Shown here in pieces: positions 9,529 to 17,791 of a stretch of 35,534 nucleotides of DNA (positions within the stretch are counted from its first letter, which is position 1; every line of letters begins with the position of its first letter). The stretch covers positions 1 through 35,534 of the forward strand of contig JAFIFH010000035.1 of the NCBI GenBank assembly GCA_020832105.1, in the 5' to 3' direction. Below the pieces are notes generated by a model, which saw only the letters and a program-made list of their open reading frames with translations, was not told the origin of the DNA and did no database searches. The position numbers and the translations under genes were made by a program. Source of the stretch: Idiomarina sp. Lineage in GTDB: Bacteria; Pseudomonadota; Gammaproteobacteria; Enterobacterales; Alteromonadaceae.

Positions 9529-9558
9529 AAACGCCTGCTAATCAATTAGCAGGCGTTT
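9529..9558. terminator. Bidirectional hairpin terminator after the DUF3301 gene
   Basis: AAACGCCTGCTAA (9529-9541) and TTAGCAGGCGTTT (9546-9558) make a 13-bp perfect stem with a TCAA loop. The plus side has only TTT before GG, while the minus side reads TTTTTT, so it works at least as well for leftward transcripts. The left arm begins just after the stop codon. Confidence 0.85.
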
Positions 9559-9800
9559 GGTGTTAAACCACAGCCACTCCACTTTCAGAAACCCTGTCCC
9601 TGTTATCCACTAGTCCTGGCTGACCTCCCTGTCACTCTAAAAGGGTTTGCAGTTAACGGTATGAGCATATCCCAGGTCTGGACATGCCGCGAATTCATAT
9701 GAGTACTACCCAACCTGGTAAAGAGCACAAATGAAGTTATCTAATTGTCACCCAGGCGGGCATAGCTGACAATCCAGCCCGCTGCATGGTGCCGGTTACG
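9559..9800. other. Intergenic stretch without a gene
   Basis: About 240 bases between convergent genes. I see no open frame with a ribosome site. A 6-bp inverted repeat (GCGGGC 9756-9761 with GCCCGC 9777-9782) lies 19 bases beyond the DUF962 stop, but without a T tract. Confidence 0.6.
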
Positions 9801-10160
9801 CTATTGCCCTTGGTTATTTTCTTTATTATTTGCACTTTGCGCACGGGCAGCGTCACTTTGGCCAAAGCCTATCAGGCCAGCCCAGAAGTCTTTGTACATG
9901 ACCCAATCACCAAGCAGGCTATAGCCAGGGTGTTTAAAAGTAGCAGGGCGATTATGCTCAAAGCCAAAGTGGCCGAGCCAGGCAAAGCCATAACCCGCCA
10001 CCGGTGCTAACACCAACCACCAGGCCTGTTGCTGAACGATCGCCAATACAATGATGGCGAGCACCAGGGTACTGCCAATGTAATGCATAGCACGACATCG
10101 AGGGTCGCTATGCTCGGCCAGATAATAGGGATAAAAATCTTTAAAAGAATTAAATTGCAT
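9801..10160 (-). CDS. DUF962 / Mpo1-like membrane protein
   Basis: 119 residues of the DUF962 family. The yeast member Mpo1 is an iron-dependent dioxygenase acting on 2-hydroxy fatty acids; whether bacterial members share this is not known. Conserved features are present: FKDFYPYYLAEHSDPRCRAMHYIG (read as FKDFYPYYLAEH at 6-17, then H26), two hydrophobic spans (about 29-47 and 49-63), and HFGFEHNRPATFKHP with H64, H69 and H77 as likely metal ligands. ATG at 10160 is chosen for its GAGAGG ribosome site; it overlaps the end of the upstream acetyltransferase gene by 11 bases, implying translational coupling. The C-terminal 20 residues are polar and not conserved. Confidence 0.85.
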   Translation of the reverse strand: MQFNSFKDFYPYYLAEHSDPRCRAMHYIGSTLVLAIIVLAIVQQQAWWLVLAPVAGYGFAWLGHFGFEHNRPATFKHPGYSLLGDWVMYKDFWAGLIGFGQSDAARAQSANNKENNQGQ

Positions 10161-10839
10161 CGACCTCTCCCCCGCTTTGCGAGTTATGTGAATCACGATC
10201 CAACGCCATCAGCTGCCCTTCTATCTGACCCACTTTAATCACATGAAGCGGGGTAAAGCCCTGATGCGCCAGAAACGATTGATATTCAGGGCGGGTGGCA
10301 AGTGCTACCACACCTTCAGTCTGCGGCTTTTCGGTCAACAAGGTTTGTGCTGCACTAATGAGCAAATGGCCTAGCCCCTTATGCTGATAGCGTGGATGCA
10401 CAGCGATAAATGCCAGTAATAAATACTCTTTATATGGTACCGACTCGGTGATTTGACGTTCTTTTTCCATCATTTGTCGGGTACTGACGTAGCCGGCAGT
10501 GAGCAGCATTTTCAAACGCCAATGCCAATATCGGCCAGGGCCAAAACTTTGGTCTGGCTGGGTTATACACACCACCCCTTCAAGGGTGTCGCCATTGTAC
10601 ATGCCAAACATTGGCTGGCCGTTTTGCCAGAATACATTCAACTCTTCACGGATGGCGGCGCGCAGGCGTTTCTCATAGCCGTCTTTGTCAGCATTAAAAA
10701 TCTGGCGGAAAACTGGGTCATCTTTATACGCCTGATACAACAATGAGGCTGCAACGCGAATATCTTCGGCTGCTAAATATTCTATTTTGCCAGCAATTGG
10801 CGTGGACAATTCGGTGTCACTTGAGTTTTGCGCCTGCAT
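10150..10839 (-). CDS. GNAT family N-acetyltransferase
   Basis: 229 residues. The GCN5-type acetyl-CoA binding motif A is clear at residues 144-161 (FIAVHPRYQHKGLGHLLI, i.e. the Q/R-x-x-G-x-G/A pattern), followed by an acidic/aromatic strand (ALATRPEYQSFLAHQGF) typical of motif B. The N-terminal half (LLYQAYKDDPVFRQIF and the later SFGPGRYWHWRLKML region) resembles the group of GNATs that act on small molecules rather than ribosomal proteins, but the substrate cannot be told. ATG with AAGGA ribosome site. Overlaps the DUF962 gene downstream; a hairpin separates it from the lipoprotein gene upstream. Confidence 0.85.
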   Translation of the reverse strand: MQAQNSSDTELSTPIAGKIEYLAAEDIRVAASLLYQAYKDDPVFRQIFNADKDGYEKRLRAAIREELNVFWQNGQPMFGMYNGDTLEGVVCITQPDQSFGPGRYWHWRLKMLLTAGYVSTRQMMEKERQITESVPYKEYLLLAFIAVHPRYQHKGLGHLLISAAQTLLTEKPQTEGVVALATRPEYQSFLAHQGFTPLHVIKVGQIEGQLMALDRDSHNSQSGGEVDAI

Positions 10840-10872
10840 GGTTAATCCTTCTGGGGCACGCTAAAGCATTTC

Positions 10873-10894
10873 AAGCGCTGCCTGAGCAGCGCTT
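10873..10894 (-). terminator. Hairpin between the DUF3192 lipoprotein gene and the acetyltransferase gene
   Basis: AAGCGCTGC (10873-10881) and GCAGCGCTT (10886-10894) form a 9-bp stem with a 4-base loop. On the minus strand it follows the lipoprotein stop by about 20 bases but has no long T run after it, so it may be a weak terminator or an mRNA 3' stabiliser. On the plus strand it is followed by TTTC, where no gene reads in. Confidence 0.5.
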
Positions 10895-10914
10895 TTCGAT
10901 TAACCATAAATTAA

Positions 10915-11313
10915 CTAATCTGCAGGCGAAAGCAACACTTTCAGTTGATTTTCACCCCAGCCGTATAGCTCATCGTCACGAAAAACGATGGGTGTGCACT
11001 CATCTTTAGTGGTCATCCCGTCGGCTTTAACCCGCTGAGTCCGGTAGTAAAGTACGCGGTACTGCGTTTCGTTGATGCGAATATTCTCATCAAAGTCGGC
11101 CTCGCCCATGGTCTCCAACACCGTCTGCGCGCTCTGCCCATGGCTGAGCGTGGCAATATTGCGGCGATTACGTTCTTCTATAGCCTGCCAGCTTTCCTGT
11201 CGTTGTTCACGGGCGCTCGATGACTTATTGCCATCAACCACCACCATACAAGCGGTTAGGGACATAGCTAGAGGCACAGCCAGCAAAGCCATTGATAGTG
11301 TTTTAGTATTCAT
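10915..11313 (-). CDS. DUF3192 lipoprotein
   Basis: 132 residues, beginning with a lipoprotein signal peptide: hydrophobic LSMALLAVPLAMSLTAC with lipobox LTAC, cysteine at about residue 22. The mature part contains RRNIATLSHGQSAQTVLETMG and the DUF3192 core VLYYRTQRVKADGMTTKDE followed by TPIVFRDDELYGWGE. The short-helix pattern GQSAQTVLETMGEAD recalls BamE/SmpA-type envelope lipoproteins, so an envelope role is likely but unproven. ATG at 11313 is used, with AAGGA 6 bases upstream; a TTG two codons earlier is less likely. A second DUF3192 protein lies at 16004-16384. Confidence 0.83.
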   Translation of the reverse strand: MNTKTLSMALLAVPLAMSLTACMVVVDGNKSSSAREQRQESWQAIEERNRRNIATLSHGQSAQTVLETMGEADFDENIRINETQYRVLYYRTQRVKADGMTTKDECTPIVFRDDELYGWGENQLKVLLSPAD

Positions 11314-11500
11314 TGCCAATCCTTACAGTATGAAAATATGTGGGTCATTCCCCTTCACCAGACGAGCCTGCAAAATAAAGGCCACAATTAGATCATTAAA
11401 AATCAACAACTTACAAGGCACACTCTGTTATCCATCAGGAATACTGACCAATAATTAGTGATTCACACCAACTAATCAGGCTTATCTTCACAGGCCAACT

Positions 11501-12079
11501 TTACTGCGGGGACACCACTCGTGGCTGTGCGCGATCCAGGAAAGTGGCTAAGTCTGGTGCCAGCACCTCATGCTGCGGTTTACCTGCGTACTCAAGCCCT
11601 ACCTCTCCACTTAAGTTGTCCACAGAAATAATCAGATCCTCACTCTCTTCACTGGTGCCGATGAACAAAGTAATACCCTGCTGTAATTTACGCTTCATCA
11701 GAACATGGGCAATCAGGTTTCGCGCCAGGCGATCGCCGTCTTCTGTACAGAGTATTTGCGACAACGTTAAAGGATGACCATCGAAACTCAAGTGCAGGTC
11801 CGCAGCATAAAACATCCCATAAAATGCTTTCACCTGCTCATGCAGCTGGCTTTCCAGGCCCTGCTCGATACCGGTGAAATCAAGGGGGGGACGCTGTGGC
11901 ACTGCACGCCATGGGATCATGCCAAAACGCAACTCACCGGCGTAGCACGGGGCGTCCCACTCATCAATGTACTCAGTTTGTGGGTTCAGGCCAGCAGCCT
12001 CATACGCCTGTTGATAGCGTTCATGTAAGGCAGCCAGTGATGACTGGATGGGAGAAATAGACGTTGGTGCTGCGCACAT
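11501..12079 (-). CDS. syd: SecY-interacting protein Syd
   Basis: Syd is a soluble protein that binds the cytoplasmic face of SecY and is thought to proofread the translocon. 192 residues (E. coli 181). Family features: an N-terminal helix with LHERYQQAYEAAG, the acidic IDEWDAPCYAGE region, the central FYGMFYAADLHLSFDG (matching the FYTTQFAGDMHAQF region of E. coli), LIAHVLMKRKLQQGITLFIGT, and NLSGEVGLEY. Acidic overall, in keeping with binding basic SecY loops. It is divergent from queF with only 59 bases between, the same arrangement as E. coli syd/queF. Confidence 0.93.
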   Translation of the reverse strand: MCAAPTSISPIQSSLAALHERYQQAYEAAGLNPQTEYIDEWDAPCYAGELRFGMIPWRAVPQRPPLDFTGIEQGLESQLHEQVKAFYGMFYAADLHLSFDGHPLTLSQILCTEDGDRLARNLIAHVLMKRKLQQGITLFIGTSEESEDLIISVDNLSGEVGLEYAGKPQHEVLAPDLATFLDRAQPRVVSPQ

Positions 12080-12138
12080 ATAGCAGAGAGCCTCTGGAAA
12101 GTTTACAATTGAGCCATTCTACTGATAGGAGTCGTTAG

Positions 12139-12984
12139 ATGCCAACCACCACGCCCGATAATCCTCTTGCCCACCTTGCACTGGGTCAGGCCACAGCATA
12201 TACCAGCGAGTATGAGCCGAGCCTGTTACAGGCAGTGCCAAGGTCGCTTAACCGCACCCCCATTGGGATTAAGGACAACGCATTGCCTTTTTTTGGGGTC
12301 GATGAATGGACCGGCTACGAGCTGTCATGGCTGAATCCACGCGGTTTGCCGCAAGTTGCCATCGCTAAGTTTCAAGTTCCGGTGACAACCCCTAACCTGG
12401 TGGAATCGAAATCATTTAAGCTGTACCTGAATAGCTTTAATCAGACTCGTTTCGACTCATGGGCGAATGTGCAACATACGCTGGTTCAGGATCTTAGCCA
12501 ATGTGCCGGTGGTGCCGTCAGCGTTGAGCTCTTCACTTTGCCAGACTTCGCTGCTGAGCCCATTGCTCAGCTGTCAGGGAGTAATATCGATCAGCAAGAC
12601 ATCAATATTGAATGCTACGACTATGCAGCAAGTTTACTGCAATGCGTCGCCGACGCTGAAGAGGTGACAGAAACACTGCATAGCGATTTGCTTAAATCAA
12701 ATTGCTTAATAACCAATCAGCCGGATTGGGGTTCGGTGAGTATTTCCTACGTGGGGCCGCAAATTGACCGCGCCAGCCTGCTGCAATATTTAGTGTCCTT
12801 TCGTAGTCATAATGAGTTTCACGAACAGTGTGTAGAGCGGATTTTTCAGGACCTTATCAGCCAATGCCGGTGTCGCAGCCTGACCGTCGTTGCCCGTTAC
12901 ACACGCCGCGGTGGTCTGGATATCAACCCGTTACGTAGTACACAACGGGAATGGTTGATGCCTGTTCGTACCGTCAGGCAGTAG
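12139..12984 (+). CDS. queF: NADPH-dependent 7-cyano-7-deazaguanine reductase QueF
   Basis: Reduces preQ0 to preQ1 in queuosine tRNA modification. This is the long, two-domain (YqcD-type) form: 281 residues, against 282 in E. coli. The substrate-binding motif [17 protein letters not shown] (89-105) lies in the N-terminal half, and the catalytic cysteine C189 with the proton donor D196 is in [15 protein letters not shown]. The ATG at 12139 has TAGGAG 8 bases upstream. Divergent from syd. I found no preQ1 riboswitch in the 59-base leader. In E. coli queF is followed directly by ppnN; here a diguanylate cyclase gene sits between them. Confidence 0.97.
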   Translation: MPTTTPDNPLAHLALGQATAYTSEYEPSLLQAVPRSLNRTPIGIKDNALPFFGVDEWTGYELSWLNPRGLPQVAIAKFQVPVTTPNLVESKSFKLYLNSFNQTRFDSWANVQHTLVQDLSQCAGGAVSVELFTLPDFAAEPIAQLSGSNIDQQDINIECYDYAASLLQCVADAEEVTETLHSDLLKSNCLITNQPDWGSVSISYVGPQIDRASLLQYLVSFRSHNEFHEQCVERIFQDLISQCRCRSLTVVARYTRRGGLDINPLRSTQREWLMPVRTVRQ

Positions 12985-13103
12985 TGGATTGGCGAAAATT
13001 TCGCCCACCAGGCGCAAAGCTGGTATTCAGTTTAAGGAATTGTCATACTTCTGAGGTAGAATAAAAGCATTACATAATAAAGCAACCTGACACAGGGGCG
13101 CGA

Positions 13104-14606
13104 GTGAGTAGTAAAGAATTGGTGGCATCATCAAATAATGGTGAAATAAAGACCCTACTCGATTTCATAAACCGACTGGGTAATGCCTCTCGTGGGATCA
13201 GCCGCGAGATCGACCATAAGCTGTCTAAGATTAAAAGCTTAACTGACAGTGGTATGCACAATATTGATGAGTATAAGCCTCTCTTCAATGGCGTAACCAG
13301 CGCCTTGACCCGGGAGCATAGTCGCCTTGAGAAAGAACTTGCCCATTCCCATTTGCTAGCCAGCCAGGCCTCTCATTCGCTGCTTGAATATGACCAACTA
13401 GCTCGCGCAGACAAAGACCAGCTGCGTGAATTGATGCAACGGGTAGATGCCCCGCTGTATTCATACTCAGAGTTACTACCCATCATGGTCGAGGTTATCC
13501 AGCTCTATCGTGATGAGCTCACGCTTTCATTTAGCAAAGAAAGCCACACTAGCCAGATTTGTAGTGTGACCAAACTCAATGCCTTACAGGCTGAATTGAG
13601 TAATTTACTAGCCACTGTGGATTTCCAGGGGCACGCCAGTAATGCATTAACTGCCTTACGCCAACGAATGATGGGGCAGTTAGACGCTGAGCAATTGATG
13701 GGCTGCTGTGTCGAGTCATTGCAGTTAATCATCCGCGGCATCAACGAGGAGCGTCAGTCAGCTCAACAGTTTCTGCTCTCCCTTAGCGATGCCCTCGACT
13801 CAGTGGGTAAAGCCCTGACCCGGACCATCGAGTCCCATGAAGAACATGCTGGTGAACGGTGTGAACTGACCAATAAGTTGCGCCAGCAAGTCACTACCCT
13901 GTCAGCAGCCGTCCAACAATCAACGGATTTGCAGGCGCTCAAACAACAGGTGCACCAGCATATCGTTGGTATTAGCGAAACCCTTGCCAGCAAGCTGGAG
14001 ATTGAAGCAAACGAGCATCAGCGCTTACGCAGCCAGCTGCTCAGTATGCAATCGCGCCTTGAAGATGTAGAGAGTGAGGCGCAGATGTACAAACGCAAAC
14101 TCAGCGAGCAGAAATTTAAAAGCCTGCAGGACAGCCTGACCCGGCTACCGAACCGGGCTGCATTTGAAGAGCGATTACAGCTTGAATATCAGCGCTGGCA
14201 GAGCTACGCTGCTCCGTTGAGTATTGCCATTGCAGACATTGACACCTTTAAAGTCATTAATGACACTTACGGTCATATTGCAGGTGATAAAACCTTACAG
14301 GTGATTGCGAATATGCTGAAAAAGTCTCTGCGCGAGACTGATTTTGTATGTCGTTATGGTGGCGAAGAGTTTGTCATTATATTCCCGCAAACAACCACAG
14401 AGGTTGCGTTGGAACTTCTTGAGAAAGCCCGTCAGCGGGTCAAGAGCATTCCGTTTAAATTTAAAAATAAAAGTATCTCGATCACGATTTCCGCAGGCGT
14501 TTCCAGCTTTGCCGCGAATGATTCACCCACCCGCGTGTTTGAGCGCGCAGACCGTGCTCTTTACCAAGCTAAAGACAGTGGACGTGACCGAGTTTGTCAA
14601 TATTAG
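13104..14606 (+). CDS. Diguanylate cyclase with long N-terminal coiled coil
   Basis: 500 residues. The C-terminal GGDEF domain (about 335-500) makes cyclic di-GMP: it has the metal/substrate motif ADIDTFKVINDTYGHIAGD, the active-site signature GGEEF at 419-423 and an RETD sequence at 410-413, five residues before it, which is the product-inhibition I-site. So it should be active and feedback-inhibited. The first ~330 residues are soluble, helical and heptad-like (many L/Q/E, e.g. LRQQVTTLSAAVQQSTDLQ), with no membrane span or PAS domain, so the signal is unknown. The start is taken as GTG at 13104 with AGGGG upstream. It interrupts the usual queF-ppnN pair, and is followed 21 bases later by ppnN. 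Confidence 0.92.
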   Translation: MSSKELVASSNNGEIKTLLDFINRLGNASRGISREIDHKLSKIKSLTDSGMHNIDEYKPLFNGVTSALTREHSRLEKELAHSHLLASQASHSLLEYDQLARADKDQLRELMQRVDAPLYSYSELLPIMVEVIQLYRDELTLSFSKESHTSQICSVTKLNALQAELSNLLATVDFQGHASNALTALRQRMMGQLDAEQLMGCCVESLQLIIRGINEERQSAQQFLLSLSDALDSVGKALTRTIESHEEHAGERCELTNKLRQQVTTLSAAVQQSTDLQALKQQVHQHIVGISETLASKLEIEANEHQRLRSQLLSMQSRLEDVESEAQMYKRKLSEQKFKSLQDSLTRLPNRAAFEERLQLEYQRWQSYAAPLSIAIADIDTFKVINDTYGHIAGDKTLQVIANMLKKSLRETDFVCRYGGEEFVIIFPQTTTEVALELLEKARQRVKSIPFKFKNKSISITISAGVSSFAANDSPTRVFERADRALYQAKDSGRDRVCQY

Positions 14607-14627
14607 CCGCAGGAGAATAACGGCCAC

Positions 14628-15986
14628 ATGAGAATTTCTTTATCACCGCAAGGCAGCATGTCCTTGCTATCACAAGTTGAGATTGAACGTTTACAGGCAT
14701 CATCAAATAGCCCTCTTTATACCCTCTTCCGCAATTGCGTACTGGCGGTATTAAACGTAGGTAGCCTGACCGATAATAGTGCTGACATTTTCGAACAATA
14801 CAAAGACTTTGAAGTCATCGTTCTGCGTCGCGAACGAGGGGTTAAGCTAGAACTGATTAATCCGCCACCCAAAGCCTTTGTGGACGGTGAGCTGATTGTC
14901 GGTATCCGTGAGCACGTTGAAGCTGTGCTGCGCGATATCCTTTATGTTGGTGAACGTTACCCGACTGAAGTGCTTGAAGGCATGTCACCGCAACATCTGA
15001 CCCATGTGATTTTCGACGTACTGCGCAACGCCCGGGTGTTGAAGCAGATCGCCGAGCCGGACATGGTGGTGTGTTGGGGCGGCCACTCTATCAATGACAC
15101 AGAATACAAATACAGCAAAGAAGTGGGTTACCAACTGGGTCTGCGTGGTTTCAACATCTGCACAGGCTGTGGACCAGGCGCAATGAAAGGGCCGATGAAA
15201 GGCGCCACCATTGGTCATGCTAAACAACGTAACGCCAATGGTCGTTATTTCGGTCTGACTGAGCCTGGCATTATCGCTGCAGAGCCGCCCAACCCTATCG
15301 TCAATGAACTAGTGATTATGCCCGACATTGAGAAGCGACTTGAAGCGTTTGTCCGTTGTGCGCACAGTATTGTGGTCTTCCCGGGTGGTGCTGGTACCGC
15401 TGAAGAAGTGCTGTATCTGCTGGGTATCATGATGCACCCGAAAAATGCTAAGCAGCAGCTGCCGATTGTATTCACCGGACCGGAAAGCAGCCGTCAGTAT
15501 TTTGCAGACATGGACCGCTTTATCCGCATGACACTGGGTGAAGAAGCGACCCAATGGTATGAAATTATTATCGATGAACCAGAACGGCTTGCCCAGTATC
15601 TGCAAACCGGGATGACAGCAGTGAAACGCTATCGTCGTGACAGTGGTGATGCATACAATTTTAACTGGACGCTACACATTGAAGAGCCTTTCTTGCATCC
15701 TTTCGTGCCAACCCATGAAAATGTCGCCAGTCTTAAGTTACACAGGGACCAGCCGAAAGAGAAACTGGCTGCTGACTTGCGCCGAGCATTCTCCTCCATC
15801 GTGGCGGGTAACGTCAAAGCACCTGGGGTGGCTGCCATCAAGAAGCATGGTCCGTATCTGATTCATGGCGAAACAGAGCTGATGCACGAACTCGATACGC
15901 TGTTGCAGTCTTTTGTGGTCCAGCACCGCATGAAACTGCCCGGCGGCACAGCCTATGAGCCGTGTTATCGAGTGGTCAAAGACTAG
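14628..15986 (+). CDS. ppnN: Nucleotide 5'-monophosphate nucleosidase PpnN (YgdH)
   Basis: PpnN cleaves purine and pyrimidine nucleoside monophosphates to base and ribose 5-phosphate; the E. coli enzyme is stimulated by (p)ppGpp. 452 residues, against 454 in E. coli. The LOG/lysine-decarboxylase-like Rossmann core is seen as [29 protein letters not shown] and the phosphate-binding PGGAGTAEE at 252-260. N-terminal (about 1-140) and C-terminal extensions characteristic of YgdH are both present. The ribosome site AGGAG lies rather far (about 13 bases) from the ATG at 14628. Co-directional with the diguanylate cyclase gene before it and a DUF3192 gene 17 bases after it. Confidence 0.95.
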   Translation: MRISLSPQGSMSLLSQVEIERLQASSNSPLYTLFRNCVLAVLNVGSLTDNSADIFEQYKDFEVIVLRRERGVKLELINPPPKAFVDGELIVGIREHVEAVLRDILYVGERYPTEVLEGMSPQHLTHVIFDVLRNARVLKQIAEPDMVVCWGGHSINDTEYKYSKEVGYQLGLRGFNICTGCGPGAMKGPMKGATIGHAKQRNANGRYFGLTEPGIIAAEPPNPIVNELVIMPDIEKRLEAFVRCAHSIVVFPGGAGTAEEVLYLLGIMMHPKNAKQQLPIVFTGPESSRQYFADMDRFIRMTLGEEATQWYEIIIDEPERLAQYLQTGMTAVKRYRRDSGDAYNFNWTLHIEEPFLHPFVPTHENVASLKLHRDQPKEKLAADLRRAFSSIVAGNVKAPGVAAIKKHGPYLIHGETELMHELDTLLQSFVVQHRMKLPGGTAYEPCYRVVKD

Positions 15987-16003
15987 CTTAACCAGGGGTG
16001 CAT

Positions 16004-16384
16004 ATGGCAAAGGCGGTGAAACTGGTAATTGCTGGCTTCGTGATTTACGCGGCTATTAGCTTTGCTATTTTACAAACTTACACCGCTAACCCGGAAAGTC
16101 TGACCTGGCAGGAGCGGGAAATATTTAATCGCAAATATATTTCCCGCCTTGAGCTTGGTGAAAGCAAAGAGTCGGTGATGCGTCTGTTAGGGCCACCAGA
16201 TATCAGTGAAGCACACGACACCAGCGAGGGTGACCTGCTGGTGTTATTTTACCGTACACAACACGTACGCTCCGACGGTATTACCACCCGGGATGAAACA
16301 ACACCCTTGCTGTTCCGCAATGACCGTCTGCTCGCCTGGGGAGAGTCCGCCTATGTTCGACACCTCGGCGAACCACTGCGCTAA
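16004..16384 (+). CDS. DUF3192 membrane-anchored protein (paralogue of 10915-11313)
   Basis: 126 residues. Instead of a lipobox it has an N-terminal membrane span (about residues 5-24, LVIAGFVIYAAISFAIL), so it is probably anchored in the inner membrane with the rest in the periplasm. The core LVLFYRTQHVRSDGITTRDE ... TPLLFRNDRLLAWGES matches the other DUF3192 protein in this window nearly position for position. The segment LELGESKESVMRLLGPPD is like the helix of BamE/SmpA proteins. ATG at 16004 has AGGGG five bases before the adjacent TGCAT; a GTG two codons upstream is possible. Co-directional with ppnN, so likely in the same transcript. Confidence 0.8.
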   Translation: MAKAVKLVIAGFVIYAAISFAILQTYTANPESLTWQEREIFNRKYISRLELGESKESVMRLLGPPDISEAHDTSEGDLLVLFYRTQHVRSDGITTRDETTPLLFRNDRLLAWGESAYVRHLGEPLR

Positions 16385-16429
16385 GCCAATGCCAGCAATA
16401 CCCCGCCAACGCCCAGCCTGTAAGCCAGC

Positions 16430-17680
16430 ATGACGGCGCTACCCGCAAACCCCGCCAGCACAGACCTTTACACCGCTGCCGACGGTTACCCGTTGGCGTT
16501 GGCAGGACTTCAGGGCATCGAGTACGCCGCCGCGCTATTGACCCATAGTGCGCGCCTCTATCCATTCGCCCCGGCTTATCTGCAAGCGCAACTCAGCGAA
16601 TTGTCAGGTCCTTGTCGCCGCTCTAAGCTTAATCACCTGGCGCTAAGTTGCCTTTTACTTGCCCAGCACCAGCAAGCAGGTAAGGACCCACAGCAGACGC
16701 TGGCGGTATTGGCCAATCACCCGGACTACCGCCATGCGGCTGAGTTTATCGCCCGTGCTTTGATCAATAACCGTTACCTGCAGCAACAACGGCACGCCAA
16801 TGGACTACTTCACCCTGCTGATGCAGCAGCTGACCTCTACAGCTGGAAGCTACCCTTTGCGCTGCCTAACAACATACGCCCCGTGCCCGCCTCTTTGATG
16901 CGCGCGCTGCTGCAGTGGCCGGACAATGATAAACTCTTTAACCAGGCGCTGGGTATGTTGCAGCGTCAGCCTGCACTGGCCTCGTTAGTGTGTCGCTATG
17001 CCACGGCATATACGCCACAGGGCAAGCAACTTGAACTCAAGCCATCGTTGCTCCTACTCGGTCCCCAACGCAGCCGCGAACTGGTGCTACTCGCCCATTT
17101 TGAAAGTAATTTAAGCAAGCCAGTGTTCCCACTGCGCGCTACGCTATTGAAACGTCGGACACTGATTCAGCATGCGCTGCATCGCCTGGCACAAACATTT
17201 GCGGTGGCCCTGCCCGGCCGCGCTGAGCTGATTGCCTGGTTAGTGGTTTATGACGCGTGGCGAAGCCCACGCTGGACCTCGCGTGCTCAACTGCACTCAG
17301 ACTCGCAACAGCCCCCTTGGCGTGTAGCAGGCTGGCTGGGCAACACCTCGCCGGCTGATCACCGGGTCGCCTTGCGACTCTGTCAGTATTGGCGTATGCC
17401 CCAGGCGCTCAGTGACGCGCTGCGACTTGAACACCCGGACCCGAGCGTTAACGCGCTTATAGCGCTGAGTATCTCTGCGGTATCCGTGATCGACAATGCG
17501 GCTAATATTCACCTGCAGAATGCCGGGAATCACCAAACTCATGAACACCTGGCGAGCTGGCTGGCTATGCTCAATGCGGATAGCGCGGAGGCTGCGTTAG
17601 AGCGTTATCTTGAGGCCGTGTCGCGGGCAGCAACGGACGCTCATTATAGCTCTGAATTGCCCGCCAGCATGCGACCTTAG
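16430..17680 (+). CDS. Hypothetical protein with degenerate HDOD-like domain
   Basis: 416 residues with no signal peptide or membrane span. The region about 155-345 follows the helix pattern of HDOD domains: MRALLQWPDNDKLFNQALGM, then ALASLVCRYATAY (compare the PALAARLLRLANS helix), LLLGPQRSRELVLLAHFES (compare the LG-x-x-R-x-x-x-L-x-x helix), a later CQYWRMPQALSDALRLEHP (compare W-x-LP-x-x-x-x-x-AI-x-x-HH). The His-Asp pair of true HD hydrolases is absent (the spot reads AWLVVYDAW), as is usual for HDOD signalling proteins. HDOD proteins often sit beside c-di-GMP genes; a diguanylate cyclase is two genes upstream. Assignment is by pattern only and uncertain. Weak ribosome site. Confidence 0.5.
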   Translation: MTALPANPASTDLYTAADGYPLALAGLQGIEYAAALLTHSARLYPFAPAYLQAQLSELSGPCRRSKLNHLALSCLLLAQHQQAGKDPQQTLAVLANHPDYRHAAEFIARALINNRYLQQQRHANGLLHPADAAADLYSWKLPFALPNNIRPVPASLMRALLQWPDNDKLFNQALGMLQRQPALASLVCRYATAYTPQGKQLELKPSLLLLGPQRSRELVLLAHFESNLSKPVFPLRATLLKRRTLIQHALHRLAQTFAVALPGRAELIAWLVVYDAWRSPRWTSRAQLHSDSQQPPWRVAGWLGNTSPADHRVALRLCQYWRMPQALSDALRLEHPDPSVNALIALSISAVSVIDNAANIHLQNAGNHQTHEHLASWLAMLNADSAEAALERYLEAVSRAATDAHYSSELPASMRP

Positions 17681-17713
17681 TCGAGTCTGTGTGGCGCGAA
17701 AGACGCAAAATAT

Positions 17714-17721
17714 GGTATAAA
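17714..17721 (+). promoter_or_regulatory. Possible extended -10 promoter of the isocitrate dehydrogenase gene
   Basis: TGGTATAAA has the extended -10 pattern (TG-N-TATAAA) 71 bases before the start codon. No good -35 lies upstream, which extended -10 promoters tolerate. A 6-bp hairpin (GCATTT/AAATGC, about 17758-17773) follows in the leader. Confidence 0.4.
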
Positions 17722-17791
17722 ATGCGGCATTCAGAATATATTTTTCAGCATTTGCTAAAATGCCTGTAGTCAACGCGCATAAGGATCTTCC

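Noticed and set aside
12080..12138. A preQ1 riboswitch before queF
   Set aside because: The 59-base leader shows neither the short preQ1-I pseudoknot pattern nor room for the larger class; regulation by another route is more likely.
12991..13005. GGCGAAA/TTTCGCC palindrome after queF as a terminator
   Set aside because: The arms leave almost no loop and no T run follows, so it is not a convincing intrinsic terminator.
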